Source of the DNA: Castor canadensis
Lineage: Eukaryota > Chordata > Mammalia > Rodentia > Castoridae
Direction: 5' to 3'
NCBI RefSeq assembly: GCF_047511655.1
Contig: NC_133391.1
Coordinates: 133,518,906 to 133,582,905, forward strand
Length of the DNA: 64,000 nucleotides
The first letter of the stretch is position 1. Each line of letters starts with the position of its first letter. This document shows, in pieces, positions 24,180-36,744 of the stretch. The notes beneath the pieces were generated by a model. It saw nothing but the letters and a program-made list of their open reading frames with translations, was not told where the DNA came from and did not search any database. A program made the position numbers and the translations under genes.

Positions 24180-24572
24180 ATATGAAATATCTACCCTCCC
24201 ACACCCAAGAAACTCATGTGTTGGTCATTTGATCCCCAGCTGGTGGCGCTATTTTGGCAGGTTCTGGAAAACTGAGGAGATGGAACCTAGCTGGAGGAAG
24301 TAGGTCACTGGGGGGGTGGGTCTTTGGGAGTATCTTGGCCCTGGCCTCTTCCTGTCCATCTCTCTGTTCCTGTCTACCATGAGGTGAACGGACCCCTCCT
24401 TTACCCACTTCCACTGCCATAATGTTCTGCCTCACAACAGACCTAGAAACACATTGCTAAATGACTATGAGCTGAATCTTCTAAAAGCATGAGCCAAAGT
24501 AAATCTTTCCTCTCTTAAGTTGTATATGTCAGGCATTCTGGTCACAGCACTGAAAAGCTAACTACTACACTC
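24180..24572 (+). mobile_element. MaLR-like solo LTR, copy 3
   Basis: Same family as 399-752: tgatccccagctggtggcgc, ggaggaagtaggtcactggg, ggcctcttcctgtccatctc, gccataatgttctgcctcac, gagccaaagtaaatctttcc, and a caggcattctggtcacagca end. It is one of the better-preserved copies. Confidence 0.7.
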
Positions 24573-25076
24573 CCTTCTCTAAAAGTCTGATCTAATGACA
24601 TCATAGCCTGGCAGGTGAATCCACCACCACCTCCCCTCCACACAGACACCAGGTGAGTGGACCCAGGTTGGGCCACTGATCAGAGTTGAGCCATCCAGCT
24701 TCTCTGAGGGAGCTGGAATTGGGATTATGAGACCTTAGGCCCTTACGAACCCTTTGTTGGAGGTGTATGTGGAGTTGAGGTACCCATTTCCTGACATGAG
24801 AGAGCCAAGGTAGAGCAGGCCCACTTTCATACCTGCCTCACTCTCCCTCCTTTCTCTCACAGTAGCAGAAACAAGATCCCACAGCCTCAGAGAAAATCGT
24901 TGCCTTGGAAAAGAAATTCCTTAAAAAACAAAAAAAATTGCCAACAGCCAATTCCCACACCCTTCTCTACTTGCTCTCGTGCTCCGGGAAATAACATTTA
25001 CATCGTTGGAGTACACTTTTCTTAATTTCTAAAGCTAGTCTGAGTAGGTTTTTTTGTTAGCCCACAAAAAGCAAAT
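24573..25076. other. Intergenic, nothing identified
   Basis: No gene or repeat that I can support. Confidence 0.4.
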
Positions 25077-25390
25077 ACAGGCAACCTTGACTTAAACACT
25101 GACTTGACTTGGATTTTTTGGCTTTATGATGGTACAAAACTAATACAGTTCAGTAGAAACTGTACCTCCAGTTTCAAATTTGGATGTTTTCCTGAGCTAG
25201 TGATACACAGTGTGATCCTCTCTTGTGATGTCAAGCAGCAGGAGCAAGCACAGCTCCCAATCAGCCCTGTGACCATGAGAGAAACAGCAGCTACTCTACA
25301 GATACGCTAAACTAGGACGTTACCTAGTCTAAGCGTGTTAAATGCATTTTAGGACATAAACCATTGTAAGTTGAGAAGTATTTGTATCTA
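25077..25390. mobile_element. Tigger-like (TcMar) non-autonomous DNA transposon
   Basis: The ends are diverged inverted repeats (ccttgacttaaacactgac at left; ccattgtaagttgagaagta at right) bounded by TA. The interior (gatggtacaaaactaataca, ttcagtagaaactgtacctc, cagctcccaatcagccctgt, gtgttaaatgcattttagga) matches a mammalian MITE of the Tigger type. The subfamily is not assigned. Confidence 0.6.
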
Positions 25391-25799
25391 ATGGCAAAAG
25401 AACTTTGAGAGATTTATTCTGAGGCACAAGACTCCAAAGATCTTGGGATTTAAGGGAGTAACCCTCAAATAAGGCCACCTCATACACCCAGACAAGCAAC
25501 TGAGACGTATTTGGGGCAGAAAGATATTCCTTTATACCCACAGGCAGCTTCTTGTGCTGTCTTCCTGGCCTTGGTGAGAATTCTAGAGGAGCATGTGTAG
25601 CCAAGAGGTCTATGTCACTTGCAAAGCAAGCAGCAATTAAGATCTCATACACAGAAAAAAAATGAAACTCAAGGTGAAATTTTGATGGCTTCCACTGAGA
25701 AAGCTCTCTTTGGAAGCACTCCTGGGGAAAAATGAAGGCTTACACAGCTTATGCAACCTGCTCCCTGCTCACGGTCCATCTTCTATTTGAATCTCATGA
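25391..25799. other. Intergenic, nothing identified
   Basis: A 104-codon minus-strand frame here has no recognisable domain and no supporting context. Confidence 0.4.
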
Positions 25800-25905
25800 G
25801 AGGCAGCATTGTCTGATGTTCAAGTGCATAAGACACAATCAACTGCCTGTGTTCAAATCTGACTCCACTCCTAACCTGGACAAGCTATTTACACACACCT
25901 GAGAT
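25800..25905 (+). mobile_element. MIR SINE
   Basis: Has the MIR core order: gaggcagcattgtctgatgt, then tgtgttcaaatctgactcca and cctggacaagctatttac. Confidence 0.6.
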
Positions 25906-26864
25906 CTTTTAGCATCAAAAGGGATCATATGTGGAGCCTCGAGTAGGTTTCAGACACTGTTCTACATACTTGTACATGACAATAAAGTCAGCATGTATGC
26001 ATGTAATGTGCTTTAGCTTACTGGCTACAGGAGGAACCAGAGTGACCCTTAAGAAACTGGGGTGTGCACAGATGCGGACAAGTGTGGAACTTGTGCTTAT
26101 TCCTTTAATTGGACTATCTGGTGGAAATTAATTAAAATTCATCTAAAAAACTCACCCCCTGAAGCAATTGCTCAGTAATAGTCAAAGGGTAGAACAGACC
26201 CCAATGGTCTATGTACTACTTGTTGTGTCAGACAGGGGTCCTCGTAGAGGATTATAGTGGGGATGTCTTTTTCTAAGCCCTGAGGCAATGTGCACCATTC
26301 AGTAGCAAACTTGGGGGCTTCATGCAGCAAAGGATGCTGAGTTGACAGGGCTCGTCTCCTCAAATGGAATGTTATGTCAGAAAACTAGCGCAGAATAAAT
26401 ACTCAAGTGTTCTTTTTTCCTTTCCTTCTACAAAACATTAACTATGTTACTGTGTGGGACTGCAGCAATCTGGCCATCTCTTAAGCACCTCCCTGAGATA
26501 ACATCTTATTTACAGTATGTGCTTTTATGAGATGTAAGTATATTTATTTCCCACAATGCTGTGCAATACTTCTTCTAACCTCTAAAAAAGAGCAGACTTT
26601 TGTACTCTATTGTCTTCACGACTGTACCCCCAACCAACCTAGCCTCACAAGCTCACTGCCTGCATTTCCTCCTTCCTACCCTACTACAAACAAATGTGTG
26701 TTCTCACTTGAACTTGACCCACCAAACATTTTTTCCAGATTTCTAAAACACTGCATCTTCAGCTTCTTTTTCTTTTTGGAAAACTACAGTCAGAATTCAC
26801 GAAGGTCCAGAGGGAAGACCCTTGAAGATATTGGCACAGGTAATGCCTTTTAGAACAGGACTCC
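25906..26864. other. Intergenic, nothing identified
   Basis: No gene or repeat that I can support. Confidence 0.4.
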
Positions 26865-27410
26865 AGTTGCTCAGGAAATAAGAACAAGAATTGATGGATA
26901 GGATTGTAGCAATTAAAAAAGTTTTTGCACAGAAAAGGAAACAATTACCAGAATCAAGAGACAACCTATAGAAAGGGGAGGGAATCTTTGCCAGCTATTC
27001 ATGGGATAAAGGACATATAATATATAATATTAGAATATATAAAGAGCTCCAAAAATTAAAACCAAAACAAAAAATAATCCAATTAATGAAATGGGGAAGT
27101 GAATTGAACAGACAGTTCTCAAAAGAAGAAGTACAAATGGCCAATAAGCACATGAAGAAATGGTCAATATTCTTGGCCATAAAGGAAATACAAATCAAAA
27201 CTGCATTGAGATTCTGTCTCACTCCAGTCACAATGACCATCATCAAGATAACAAACAACAACAAATGTTGGCAAGGATTCAGGAAAAGGAAATCTTATGC
27301 ACTGTTGGTGGGGATGTAAATTAGTGCAGCCACTATGGAAATCAACATGGAGGTTTCTCAAGATACTAAAGATGGAACTACCATGTGATCCTACGCGGAG
27401 ATTGTCATGA
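26865..27410 (+). mobile_element. Old L1 fragment, ORF2 C-terminal region
   Basis: The ORF2 end is visible in broken frames: the region after the reverse transcriptase (aaagtttttgcacagaaaagg), [32 protein letters not shown], then NNKCWQGF. It is more diverged than the other L1 copies and is followed by a SINE and a probable L1 3' tail. Confidence 0.8.
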
Positions 27411-27419
27411 TAAGTAAAA

Positions 27420-27612
27420 CAGAGGGGCTGGACACCGGTGACTTATGCTTATAATCCTAGCTGAGATCGGGAGGATCATGTTTCATGGCCAGCCTGGGCA
27501 AACAGCTTATGAGACCCCCATCTCCAAAATAGCCAGTGCAAATGAACTGGAGGCATGGCTTAAGCAGTAGAGTGCCTGCTTTGCAAGTGCAAAGCCCTAA
27601 AAAGAAAAAAAA
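27420..27612 (+). mobile_element. Composite SINE (B1-like plus tRNA-like)
   Basis: The left half is 7SL-derived (ggggctggacaccggtgact to gcctgggcaaacagc) and the right half tRNA-derived (ggaggcatggcttaagcagt, agagtgcctgctttgcaagt), ending in an A-rich tail. It separates the L1 ORF2 end from the probable L1 3' tail. Confidence 0.75.
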
Positions 27613-27885
27613 ACAAAAAATGAGGGAGTGTTGGAGGTGGGGAAAACCAGTGGGAGGAGGGAAGATGAAAAGAGAGAGAGGAGGGATGGATATGGTCGAA
27701 GTATTTCATACTCATGTACAAAAAGAGAATAATGAAACCTGTTAAATTGTTTAAAAAGGGTGGAATGGATTAAAAAAAAGAGTAGTAGAGGGGGTGAATT
27801 TGATCAAAGTATATGCATGTATGAAAATATCACAAGGTAACCCTTTTGTACAACTCATATATGCTAATAAAAAGGAGGGAAAAGA
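27613..27885 (+). mobile_element. Probable L1 3' tail
   Basis: Two diverged, similar halves each run from a purine-rich stretch through a catgta-containing segment to an A-rich end; the second ends in gctaataaaaagg. Its position after an L1 ORF2 end suggests the 3' UTR of that L1, but I cannot confirm the family. Confidence 0.4.
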
Positions 27886-28617
27886 ATACACAAATGAATC
27901 CTATTCTGAAAAAGCTTCCCCATTTCAATGAAACACAGCTAATCATCCCACCCTCTAGGATTGCAAAAACACTTTTATGTTACCCAGAAAGATGTTCTGG
28001 CCCAGGACACTGTCCTAGTTCTCTACAGCAGGGACAGAGTGTAGGGCCATTTTGGCAATAACTGCTTTCCAGGGGACTCCAAAGTGTGCCAGCCAGGTTC
28101 CCAAAAGATGCAAACTAAGAAATTTAAGGAAAGTTCAAAAGCCAGACCATACACGAAGGTACAAAGAATTTAGGAGAAGCACAGGAACTATGCCATACTG
28201 CCAGGTCTGGTAAGAGCAGGGAGTTGTTACAACCTTTAGGCATGGAGAAGTCAAGGAGAGAAGAGGCCTAGTGTAACCCAGAGGGAGAGGTCCATGTGGC
28301 AGGAGCAGTGAGCCTCGGGAGAGAGGCATAGACAACCCCCTGTGACCTGACAAAACGTTGAGAGAGTATATTTTCTATCTATGTCTGTTTCCTTCACTGG
28401 CCAAAGCCATTGGGAAACCAATGCAAGGGGCTTATTGAGACAATCCACAGAACCAGTCTCACTAAGTACAGAGCACGAGAGTGGCTTTAGAGATCAACAC
28501 TGTATATACATGGTGACAAGTTTTCCACATGCTATCAAAAATACTCAACCAGTACTTTTTGACCAGGCAGTAGGTAACACAAAGATTAAAGTTTCATATC
28601 TTTCAAAAATTCAAATA
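27886..28617. other. Intergenic, nothing identified
   Basis: Frames of up to 95 codons occur on both strands but show no domain and overlap each other. Confidence 0.4.
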
Positions 28618-28732
28618 ATGTCATGTATCGTGGTACACATCCATAATCCCAGCAACATAGGAGACTGAAGCAGGAGGAATGTAAGTTCGGGGATAACCTG
28701 GACTACATAGTAAGAGTCTCATCGCCCCCCGA
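28618..28732 (+). mobile_element. B1-like SINE
   Basis: Shows gtggtacacatccataatcc, gagactgaagcaggaggaat and aacctggactacatagtaag, the usual B1 order. The tail is short and C-rich and not a clean poly(A). Confidence 0.75.
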
Positions 28733-29249
28733 AAACTCATATTAGTGTAGGAGACAAACAATGAAAACATTAGTGATTCATACTCAAAATGAAATTCTCT
28801 TTACTTGAGTAGTGTTATCTTTTTTAAGTAAAGAAAAATATTAGGTACAGGAGAAACTTTTCAACTGCTTATGCAAGCTTTGAGCAACAAGAAAATATGC
28901 CAATTAAAAGGGAAAAATAGAAATTCTTTGAATTTTAGGCTCAGTATGAGATGAAGAAAGGGAATAGCACACTAAGTGTAATTGCCAAGGTCTACCAAGG
29001 GAAGAATGAAAAGGATTCAGCATCAACATTGACAGGAAAGTACCCTGCACCATAGCTATGAAAGACACATTTCTAAAGAGAAGTAGTTCCTTCTGAGAAG
29101 GGGCTAAACCCTTCATGAGGTGTCCTTTAGAACCTGAGTCCATCGACAGCCCTGTATCTCTTCCCTCCAGTTTTACAATGAAAGCCCAGTCTCCAGTCAC
29201 CATCATGCACCTCACTTGGCTCTGCTGGAATTCTATCTCAACTTCCTTT
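28733..29249. other. Intergenic, nothing identified
   Basis: Includes an open 103-codon minus-strand frame (28904-29215) without any domain that I recognise. Confidence 0.4.
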
Positions 29250-29880
29250 GATTAGTGCAGTTGTCAGAAACCAAGATGGCTCCCAAGGTCCATTGACTTT
29301 TGATATTAACATACTTGCAGTTCTCTGTTATAGTGAATAGAATTGATCTATGTAACTGAAAGGATAATGCAGTGTCTGGCTTCTGCAGCTAAGTTACAAC
29401 AGACATTGAGGTTTTTACCTTCTCATTTGTCTCAGTCCCTCATGCTGAGGGAAACCAACCACCATCTTGTGAGGACACTCAAGTAGCCTATGGTGAGGCC
29501 CATAGGGAAGGAACTGAGGTCTTTTGCTAACAACAAGCTCAGCGTAGTTGAACTCTCTTGAAAGGAGATCTTTTAGCCCCAAACACTCAGATAACTGTTG
29601 CTCTGAATAACATTTTTCCTCTTTTTGGTGCTGCGAATCAAATCCATGGCCTTTCACATGCTAAGCAAGTGCTCATCTACTGAGCTACATTCCTCGCCCT
29701 GGATAACATCCTGACTGTGACTTCATGAGAGCCCTCTCGCCTGAATTATCCGCCTAAGCTGCTACTGAATTTCCAACCCACAGAAACTGAGTGAGGCCAT
29801 GTTTATTATTGTTTTAAGCAGCTAAGTTTGGGGATGAATTGTTGTTCAGGTAGAGACAACTAACAGATATTGGGAGCCTG
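29250..29880 (+). mobile_element. MLT1-type LTR carrying a SINE
   Basis: The right end is the typical ttgttttaagcagctaagtt followed by gacaactaacagat seen in MLT1 LTRs. A SINE at about 29612-29700 splits it. The left limit is approximate. Confidence 0.55.
29612..29700 (-). mobile_element. tRNA-like SINE inside an LTR
   Basis: Inverted tRNA-like unit: gctgcgaatcaaatccatgg, gctaagcaagtgctcatcta, ctgagctacattcc. The flanks gaataacat and ggataacat look like a near-perfect target-site duplication. Confidence 0.7.
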
Positions 29881-30104
29881 GAATTGGAGGACCTCCCTAA
29901 CAAAAACCTAAAGGTTGGAGTAACTAAGGTTTGGAATGAGGAAACGGGTGGAAGCTGGGAAACTTTGAGGAGAGTGTCAGTGACAGCATTAACAAGCCTC
30001 AAACAAACTGATAGTACAAGGCGGATAGCCTTGAAGAAGATGGAGATTACCAGTGATGGCTCAAGCAGAAGCAAGGAAATGGCTATTGAAATTTGAGGGA
30101 AAAC

Positions 30105-30445
30105 CAGTGTAGTGTGGAAGCTCATGTTTTTAATCCCAGCTACTTAGGAGGCAGAGCTTGGGAAGACTGAAGTTTAAGACCAGCTCAGGCACAAAGTTAG
30201 TGATATCCCATCTCAACAAACAATCTAGGCTTGATGGGACACATCTGTAATTCCAGCTATTCAGGAGGCATAGGTAAGAGAATGATGATCCCAAGCTAGC
30301 CCAAGCAAAAAGCACGAGACCCTTCCAGAAAAAAAAAAAAAAGAAAACAAAAAGGGCTGGAGGTGTGACTCAAGTAGTGGAGCACCTGACTAGCAAGTAT
30401 AAGGCCCTGGGTTCAAATCCCAGTACTGCCAAAAAAGAAAAGAGG
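30105..30445 (+). mobile_element. Trimeric SINE: B1-like, B1-like, tRNA-like
   Basis: Two tandem 7SL-derived units (about 30113-30220, then 30228-30342 starting at ggcttgatgggacacatctg) are followed by an A-rich linker and a tRNA-like unit (ggctggaggtgtgactcaag, cctgactagcaagta, gggttcaaatcccagtactg). The last unit ends in an A-rich tail near 30445. Confidence 0.75.
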
Positions 30446-31164
30446 GAAAGTGCATCTTTGTTATGTAGGGGTAGAGATCTCTCCAATTATGTGGCAGTCA
30501 AAAATGCACTGGTTGATTTTACAGGAATGTCCATAAATAGACATCCTGTTTTCCTACCACGGCACATTGTATGAAAAGCAACAAGGATCACTCGTTGCTT
30601 TAGCGTGAAATTCTTCAGACGAAGGAGAACTGTATCAGGGAGATAAATTATCCCCACCTGTACTTGATTCACATAGCAAGATGACAGATGGTCAGCTAGC
30701 ACTACAATGTGAGAGGTGGTGAGAGGAGGTGCAAGGGGAATCCCTGGGATCAAAAGGTATTCTGTAGGAGCCCAATATGCCTACCTCTGGTATTCGTGCC
30801 CTGTGCTCTCTTTGCTCATACTGAAAAGACTTCTCTGTAACCAAGACAGCATAGAAATGATACTGAAGGACTTCCAAGGCTAGCATAAGAGATTCTGTAT
30901 TTCTTCTTGTCTTCTCTCTTAGATCACTCATAATGGGGGCAGTCAGGCAGTGTGCAATGAAAACATCCATCCCCTGGAGAGGCCCACCTTGGAGGAACTG
31001 GGGTCAGCTTTACAGAGGGATTCGTAAGTTATCAAACAGGAATGACCAGAGCACCCATGGATCTCACTCCAACACATGGAGAACAGAAACTAATAATGCA
31101 CCTCAGTCAATGCCAATCAGTAGACAAAATGAGGCTCTATTTAAGCAAACAATGTTTCCAGGTT
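30446..31164. other. Intergenic, nothing identified
   Basis: Overlapping open frames on both strands (up to 92 codons) without domains. Confidence 0.4.
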
Positions 31165-31575
31165 TCACTTCCCAACTCATTCAGAAGAAATCTTTATTTT
31201 GACTCATGGTTTGCTTGTTCATGGCTATGGACCTGTGGGGAGCAGAGCATCATGGTGGCAGGAGAAGATGGTAGAAGAGGCTGCTTACCTCATGACAGCC
31301 AGGAAGCAGAGCACAAGAGAAGAAAGGGCAAGGGACAATATACATCTTTCCAGGGCACACCCCTGGTGGCCTATTTCTTCTAACAAAGCCACACCTCCTA
31401 CTTTTCACCACCTCCAATAATGACGAATCATATTATGAATTCATAAAATGATTAACCCATTGATGAAGTCAGAGCCCTCAGTATTCAATCACTTCCCCAA
31501 GTGATTGGCTGTCAACCAAGCCATCAAGACATGAACCTGTGGGGGGGTATTTCATACTGAAACCATAAAACTGCT
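31165..31575 (-). mobile_element. MaLR-like solo LTR, copy 4 (inverted)
   Basis: Reverse complement of the family at 24180-24572: ctttattttgactcatggtt, gcagagcatcatggtggcag, cctcatgacagccaggaagc, ccacctccaataatgacg, and a gtatttcatactgaaaccat end. Middle parts are rearranged or diverged near 31420-31520. Confidence 0.65.
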
Positions 31576-34500
31576 AGACCCACATTGAGAACGCAATAAA
31601 TGTAAGCTCTGAGAAAAAGAGATAAATATGGTTAAAGGTACTTATGGAATAATAAAATCAAAATGGTAATCTCCATCTATTTCTTTTTAGCACTTTAATA
31701 TACTCATGTATGTGGTGTGATTTTCATGATAGGGAAATGTCACTAAAAGGCCCAGTAGCATTCACACCCAATCTTATGAAGAGTTGATATTTGTTCCCAC
31801 TTAGTTGGAGAGTAGTGACATTGGTGGATATTTTAATTGAGCTTTATTTGCAATGCTAGGTTAAACACAGATGCACTTTCTAAGCTGATGAGAGGCTGCT
31901 TGCACACAATCTTTTCCTTCTGAGGCCCCTTGTTGTGGTGCTCAAGCTCTCCTTGAGCACCTCTGTCACTTACGGGGACTTTGGAGAATGGTCTGAACTT
32001 GTGTCTTCCGTAATTCCCTAGTTCCTAAGCAGAGGGTCCTGCACACTTCGACTGTCCTCCTTTCACTGTCTTTAAACTGGGTGGGGAGTCTTGTCTCCAC
32101 TATGTTTATTTTTCTTTTATTCCATTTTTGTTTCTTTTACTCCATTTTTGCTTCAACTTCTATCCCTTCAACTCATTTTCCCCTTTTTTGTCTTATTTGT
32201 AATCCAAATTGATTTTTTTCTTTTTATGACATGTCTAGGAGTAGCATAAAAATATTAGCAGTGTCTGGGATACCAACATTTATTCTGATGAACTGTCTTG
32301 AAACTGTCCAGAATTTTTCTTTATATCCTTAAATATTCCTGAGACTCTGAAGTTCTTCCCATTAAACCTCATTGAATTCAACCAAGAATTGAGAAGATCC
32401 TTGCTCAATGAGTTGACAGACATTTCACTACAGTATTTCTTTTCTTCAGTTCACTGTATTAACAACTCTGTTTTACTATATACATTTACATATGTGGAGT
32501 ATGCCAGTCATTTTCAGTTCAATGAGTTTTTGCACATTGGACTTTTGATTAGAACTTGATGCTTCATCATGTCTGTCATTATCACATTTTTGACATTATA
32601 TTTTAGAGCACTGCCTTCTGCAAGATACTCAGGACACTAACAGAGTCCTGAATTTATTTGTCCATGGGATGCCTATTCACATCTCCCTATCATGGAAATC
32701 AGACCACATACAGGAGTATACTAAAGTTTCTAATCAACGTCAGTAATCAAATCCATTTTACATTAGTTAGCCCATTGGTTAACTCTAACTGTAGAACACT
32801 TTTTTGAGAAACTAGTGACATTTCTTGGAATGGCAGAAGAAAAAATTCCATCCAGCACAGTGGACTGAGGCTTTTGGGGAATAGAAACTTTACTTCTTTC
32901 GGAAGATAGAAACAATTCCTTGCTTTGGGAAAACGTAAAGTGTTTTCTATTATATTCTCTAAACCTCTAAAGAGAATTATGGCGCATATTTTCTTCCATT
33001 ATAATTGCTTTGAAATAAAGTGGTAGTAAAAAAGAACAAGTTGGTTAAAAAACACTTGCTATAACAATCACTATTATTACAGCTACTGCCTAAAATTTGG
33101 AGTTCAGGAAGAAAGGCCTCATGAAAACCAGCCAGATGCTGAGTAGCTGCCTAAGCCCACACAAATGAGCCAGTTTACACGGGACATTCACTTCCCATAT
33201 GGCGCCCACTGCTTTTAGTTTAAGTCTGAGGGGTTGGGGGCAGTAATCCCTAAAGAGACTATTCAGATTGCTGGAGATTGATTTCTTTTGTGCCGCTGAT
33301 CTATATTTGGAGAGTATTAAAAAAGCAGCAAAGAATACAAGTCAAGAAAGAGAAGCAGATTTTATGACTTTCAATGTAGTGAAGCTGCTAAAGACATGTT
33401 AGTTTTCTGATTATAACCCAAAGATCCTAAGCCTGCTGTATTCAAGCCTCATCCCCACGTTGTCAAGTTTGCCTTCATTCCTATTTGGCTGCCTCATAAA
33501 CCACACCTACCCATATGGAAATTAAGTCTTGAGCAAACCAAGTATTCCTTGGGCTCTCCCAGAAATAATCTTGGAGATGCAGGATAGTGGGAGTCACACT
33601 CTTCCCTGCCCCCCAGGAGTTCCCCAGTGTCAGGAGGATCCCTGAAAGACTCAGTGCAGAACTGGAAGATCAGCTTCACATAAAGAGGCTTAGAAATTCC
33701 CCCCAGAAGCCAATTCTTTAGGTGGCTCTTAGAGAGTCTTAGACTATCCAGAACTCACAAGGTAAATAACCCCAGGAATCTGGCTGGGCAGAAGTACAGC
33801 AGGCCAGTTAGAGATCATCCACCTACTGTCCTCTGAGAAGAGACCCACAGGGAAGAGAGAACAGTAAAGAATTGACCAGCCAGAAGAGCCCAGCAAGAGA
33901 GGGAAGGCTAGACTGAGGCTGGCTATGTTGGGCAGTCTAGCCACTCCTCAGGCGTGTACATACATGAGTAGAGGACCTGAGAGAGGGACATTTGAGAATG
34001 CATGGGCCCATAGGGAAGAGGTAAAGACAGCAGTAGGTTCAATCTGGCACCTGGTGTCCAGGCTATCCTCACAGACGGTCTGAACTCCATGGAGAAAGCA
34101 GCACTTGACCCATTTCTGGTCCAATGAAGATTAAATGATGTGATTTTTCTCTTTGACCTCTGAAAACTCTTGCAGCCTGAGGCTGAGCACCTGGACACGG
34201 TAGCAGTCTCCAGGAGGTGACACATGGCCAGTGAGCAAAACATGAATCACCCAGGTGGTCCAGTGGTCAAGGCTGATTTGTAAGCAAATGAGACACTACC
34301 TAAGTTTCACTAGGAAGGTGTGGAAGAGAGGGACTTAGTGGGGGTAAAAATTTCCCATCGATGAGCAGGTGATAGTAATGAGACAACAACTACTAGGTAT
34401 AAATGCTAATAAGACCTGTTCCTACAGTCTGACTATATACACACAGTATACATCCAATACATGTGCAGGGATAGAATATAATTGGGAAGAGTATACACTA

Positions 34501-34654
34501 GGAACTGGCACAGACTCCCAAATCTTACATTTGCCACCTTGCCATCTTTTATCTTGTCTTATATTATGGCTTCATATTTCTGTTACACTTCCATTGGAGT
34601 TCTGTGAAGGAATGATGTTTTCTGAGTGGCTAAAAACAGTAATTTAGTAATCAT
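31576..34654. other. Intergenic, nothing identified
   Basis: About 3 kb without a named repeat, the longest such stretch in the window. Its open frames (for example 33923-34243 minus, 106 codons) show no domain. Conserved noncoding elements upstream of HSPB3 could lie here, but a cross-species alignment would be needed to see them. Confidence 0.4.
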
Positions 34655-34850
34655 AATAGCAACTAACATCTGTGTGCTTAGTTTGTTCTAACAACATATG
34701 AAGCTCTTCATTTATCACTCATTTTAATTTTCACAATGACCCTGTAACTATGATGACCAAACCTGTTTTCCAGATTAGAAAACTAAGGATCAGAGCATTT
34801 AAATTGCTTGCTTGTAGGTAGAGAGTTGAGATAGAAAGAGTGGAGCCCTA
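34655..34850 (+). mobile_element. MIR-like SINE
   Basis: Order fits MIR: ctcattttaattttcacaat, aaccctgtaac-like segment, ttccagattagaaaactaag, gatcagagcatttaaattgc. Confidence 0.6.
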
Positions 34851-36744
34851 TAGTCCAAGTCGATAACCATGGAGCTGTACTGCAGAGGTGGCTGCTTGCC
34901 CCACACCCTCACCCACCCAGTGTAAGATTAGAGGACTATGCAAGGAAGTGCCATGATAATGGAGGGAAATGCCAGACAGCTTGCATATGAATTTCATGGA
35001 AACTCTTAGAAATAAAATTAGGGAAAATATCATTTAAAATGCACATGCAAAACCAATTTGCCTGTGGTAAGAGCTGTTTTGAAATCTTTTAGAAGAATCT
35101 TCATCATTTCAAACCAGCTCTGATCATAAGGAAGGTGATTTTATGTGTTCATCTTAAACTTACATTCTCCCATATTGTATTTCAAAAAGTTCCATGAAAT
35201 GCATGTGCCAAGGCCCTGGCATTGTCCTCCATTATCGTGACACTTCCAGGCATAGTCCTTTAATCGTATTCCAGCTGGGTGGGAATGTGGGGGTTCAACA
35301 GTGAGCCAGAAAAAGAAATGATCCCCAGAGAAAATGTCACCTAGGGCTTATTAGTTCCATTTCAAGTAGATTTGAATGTTGTTTCATTGTTTCTGCCTTG
35401 AACAAAATATATTTATCACCTTATAGTTTAGCATGCAGTATGGATCATTAAATGATTAATATTAGTTGGAATGAGTTAAATAAGGGGAAAATCACACACA
35501 AAAAAAGCACAGGAAAATTCTTAAGACTGCTGGTATGGCCAGAACAAGTATGCACTGAGGCACAGTGAGCAAAATAAAAATACACTATGTTTTCTACAAT
35601 CTTCCTGTTTTGATTATAAGAAAACATACTGAAAGAAAAAAGAAATGAATCGTAGATTTTTGTGTAGATGAAAGTGTAATTTACCTCAAATTATTATTAC
35701 TAGGAGTTAGTATTTTTTAGGGCACTAATTCAGTTTTCTCAGAATTACGTGCAAAGAAGTATTCCTTTCTTCCAATTTTGGCAGAAGAGAAAAATAAGGA
35801 CACTTGCTGTCCAGTGTCCTGTATCATATTTCTGAACTCCAACCTTAACTTTTCTCTTCCCTTCTTTAATCTCCTAGACTGAATTTCCCCCTTAGCGCCC
35901 TCTGACTTCCCTTCCCCCTTAGCGCCCTCTGACTTTCCTTTCCCCATGCACCCTCAATGAAGTCATAGGGAATTGGTGAAAAGCTTAGCTCTACATTCTT
36001 CTTTCCATCTCATTTGTATTAAGTTGATGAACCAAGAAATTGTATAATAAATCATTTATAAAGAATAACTAGGGACCATATTGATAGCATTTTCAACCAT
36101 AAATCTTAATCAGATTCTTAATGCCCAGAAAGTATAGATGGCACCTATTCTGGTAAGAAAAGCCATAGCAGTGTGCCTGATTATTTACATAGGAACAGCA
36201 AGGAGATTAATTTACAATATGACCCTTCCTAATTTTCCTCTTCTGGATGTTATCTTAAGGAATTTCAGATGGACGTTTAAAGGAATTTATTGTTTCCTCT
36301 CCTGAGGCTTGGCCTCTCATCCAAGCAGAAGAACTTGTCTCCATAGACTTCATCAGCAGTAAGTACTTATCATAAGCAAATTCTTCTCTTCTTGAGATCT
36401 CTCTTCTTGAGGGTTCTGAGACAGCCATTAATTAGAGACACAAACTGTCCTGTCACTGATTGCAGAGCCTAAGTTGGCATTTGCAGAAAACACAATCTAT
36501 CTGCAGATGATAAAGACTTTAAACAGCTGTGGCAAATTGATCACTGATGACTTACAAAGTGAAAGGCCTAAGAAGATTTCATAACAAGAATATGGCAACC
36601 GTGAAGGAAATTTGGTTATTTCTGTGGTATGAAAGATAAAGACAATAAATCCCATTCCAAAAACATTTTAGAAAAAAATGTTTTAAGAACAATGACTCTC
36701 GCCAGTTTGCAAAGTCAGAGCATGTTACATCTGATGTAAAAAAC
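34851..36744. other. Intergenic, nothing identified
   Basis: Apart from the small tandem duplication, no gene or repeat that I can support. Confidence 0.4.
35888..35941. repeat. Two-copy 27-bp tandem duplication
   Basis: The block cttagcgccctctgactt occurs twice, 27 bases apart, with nearly identical linkers. Confidence 0.85.

Noticed and set aside
31576..36744. Exons of ARL15 or SNX18, the usual neighbours of HSPB3
   Set aside because: No matching coding sequence was recognised in any frame. In other mammals both genes lie beyond long intergenic gaps.
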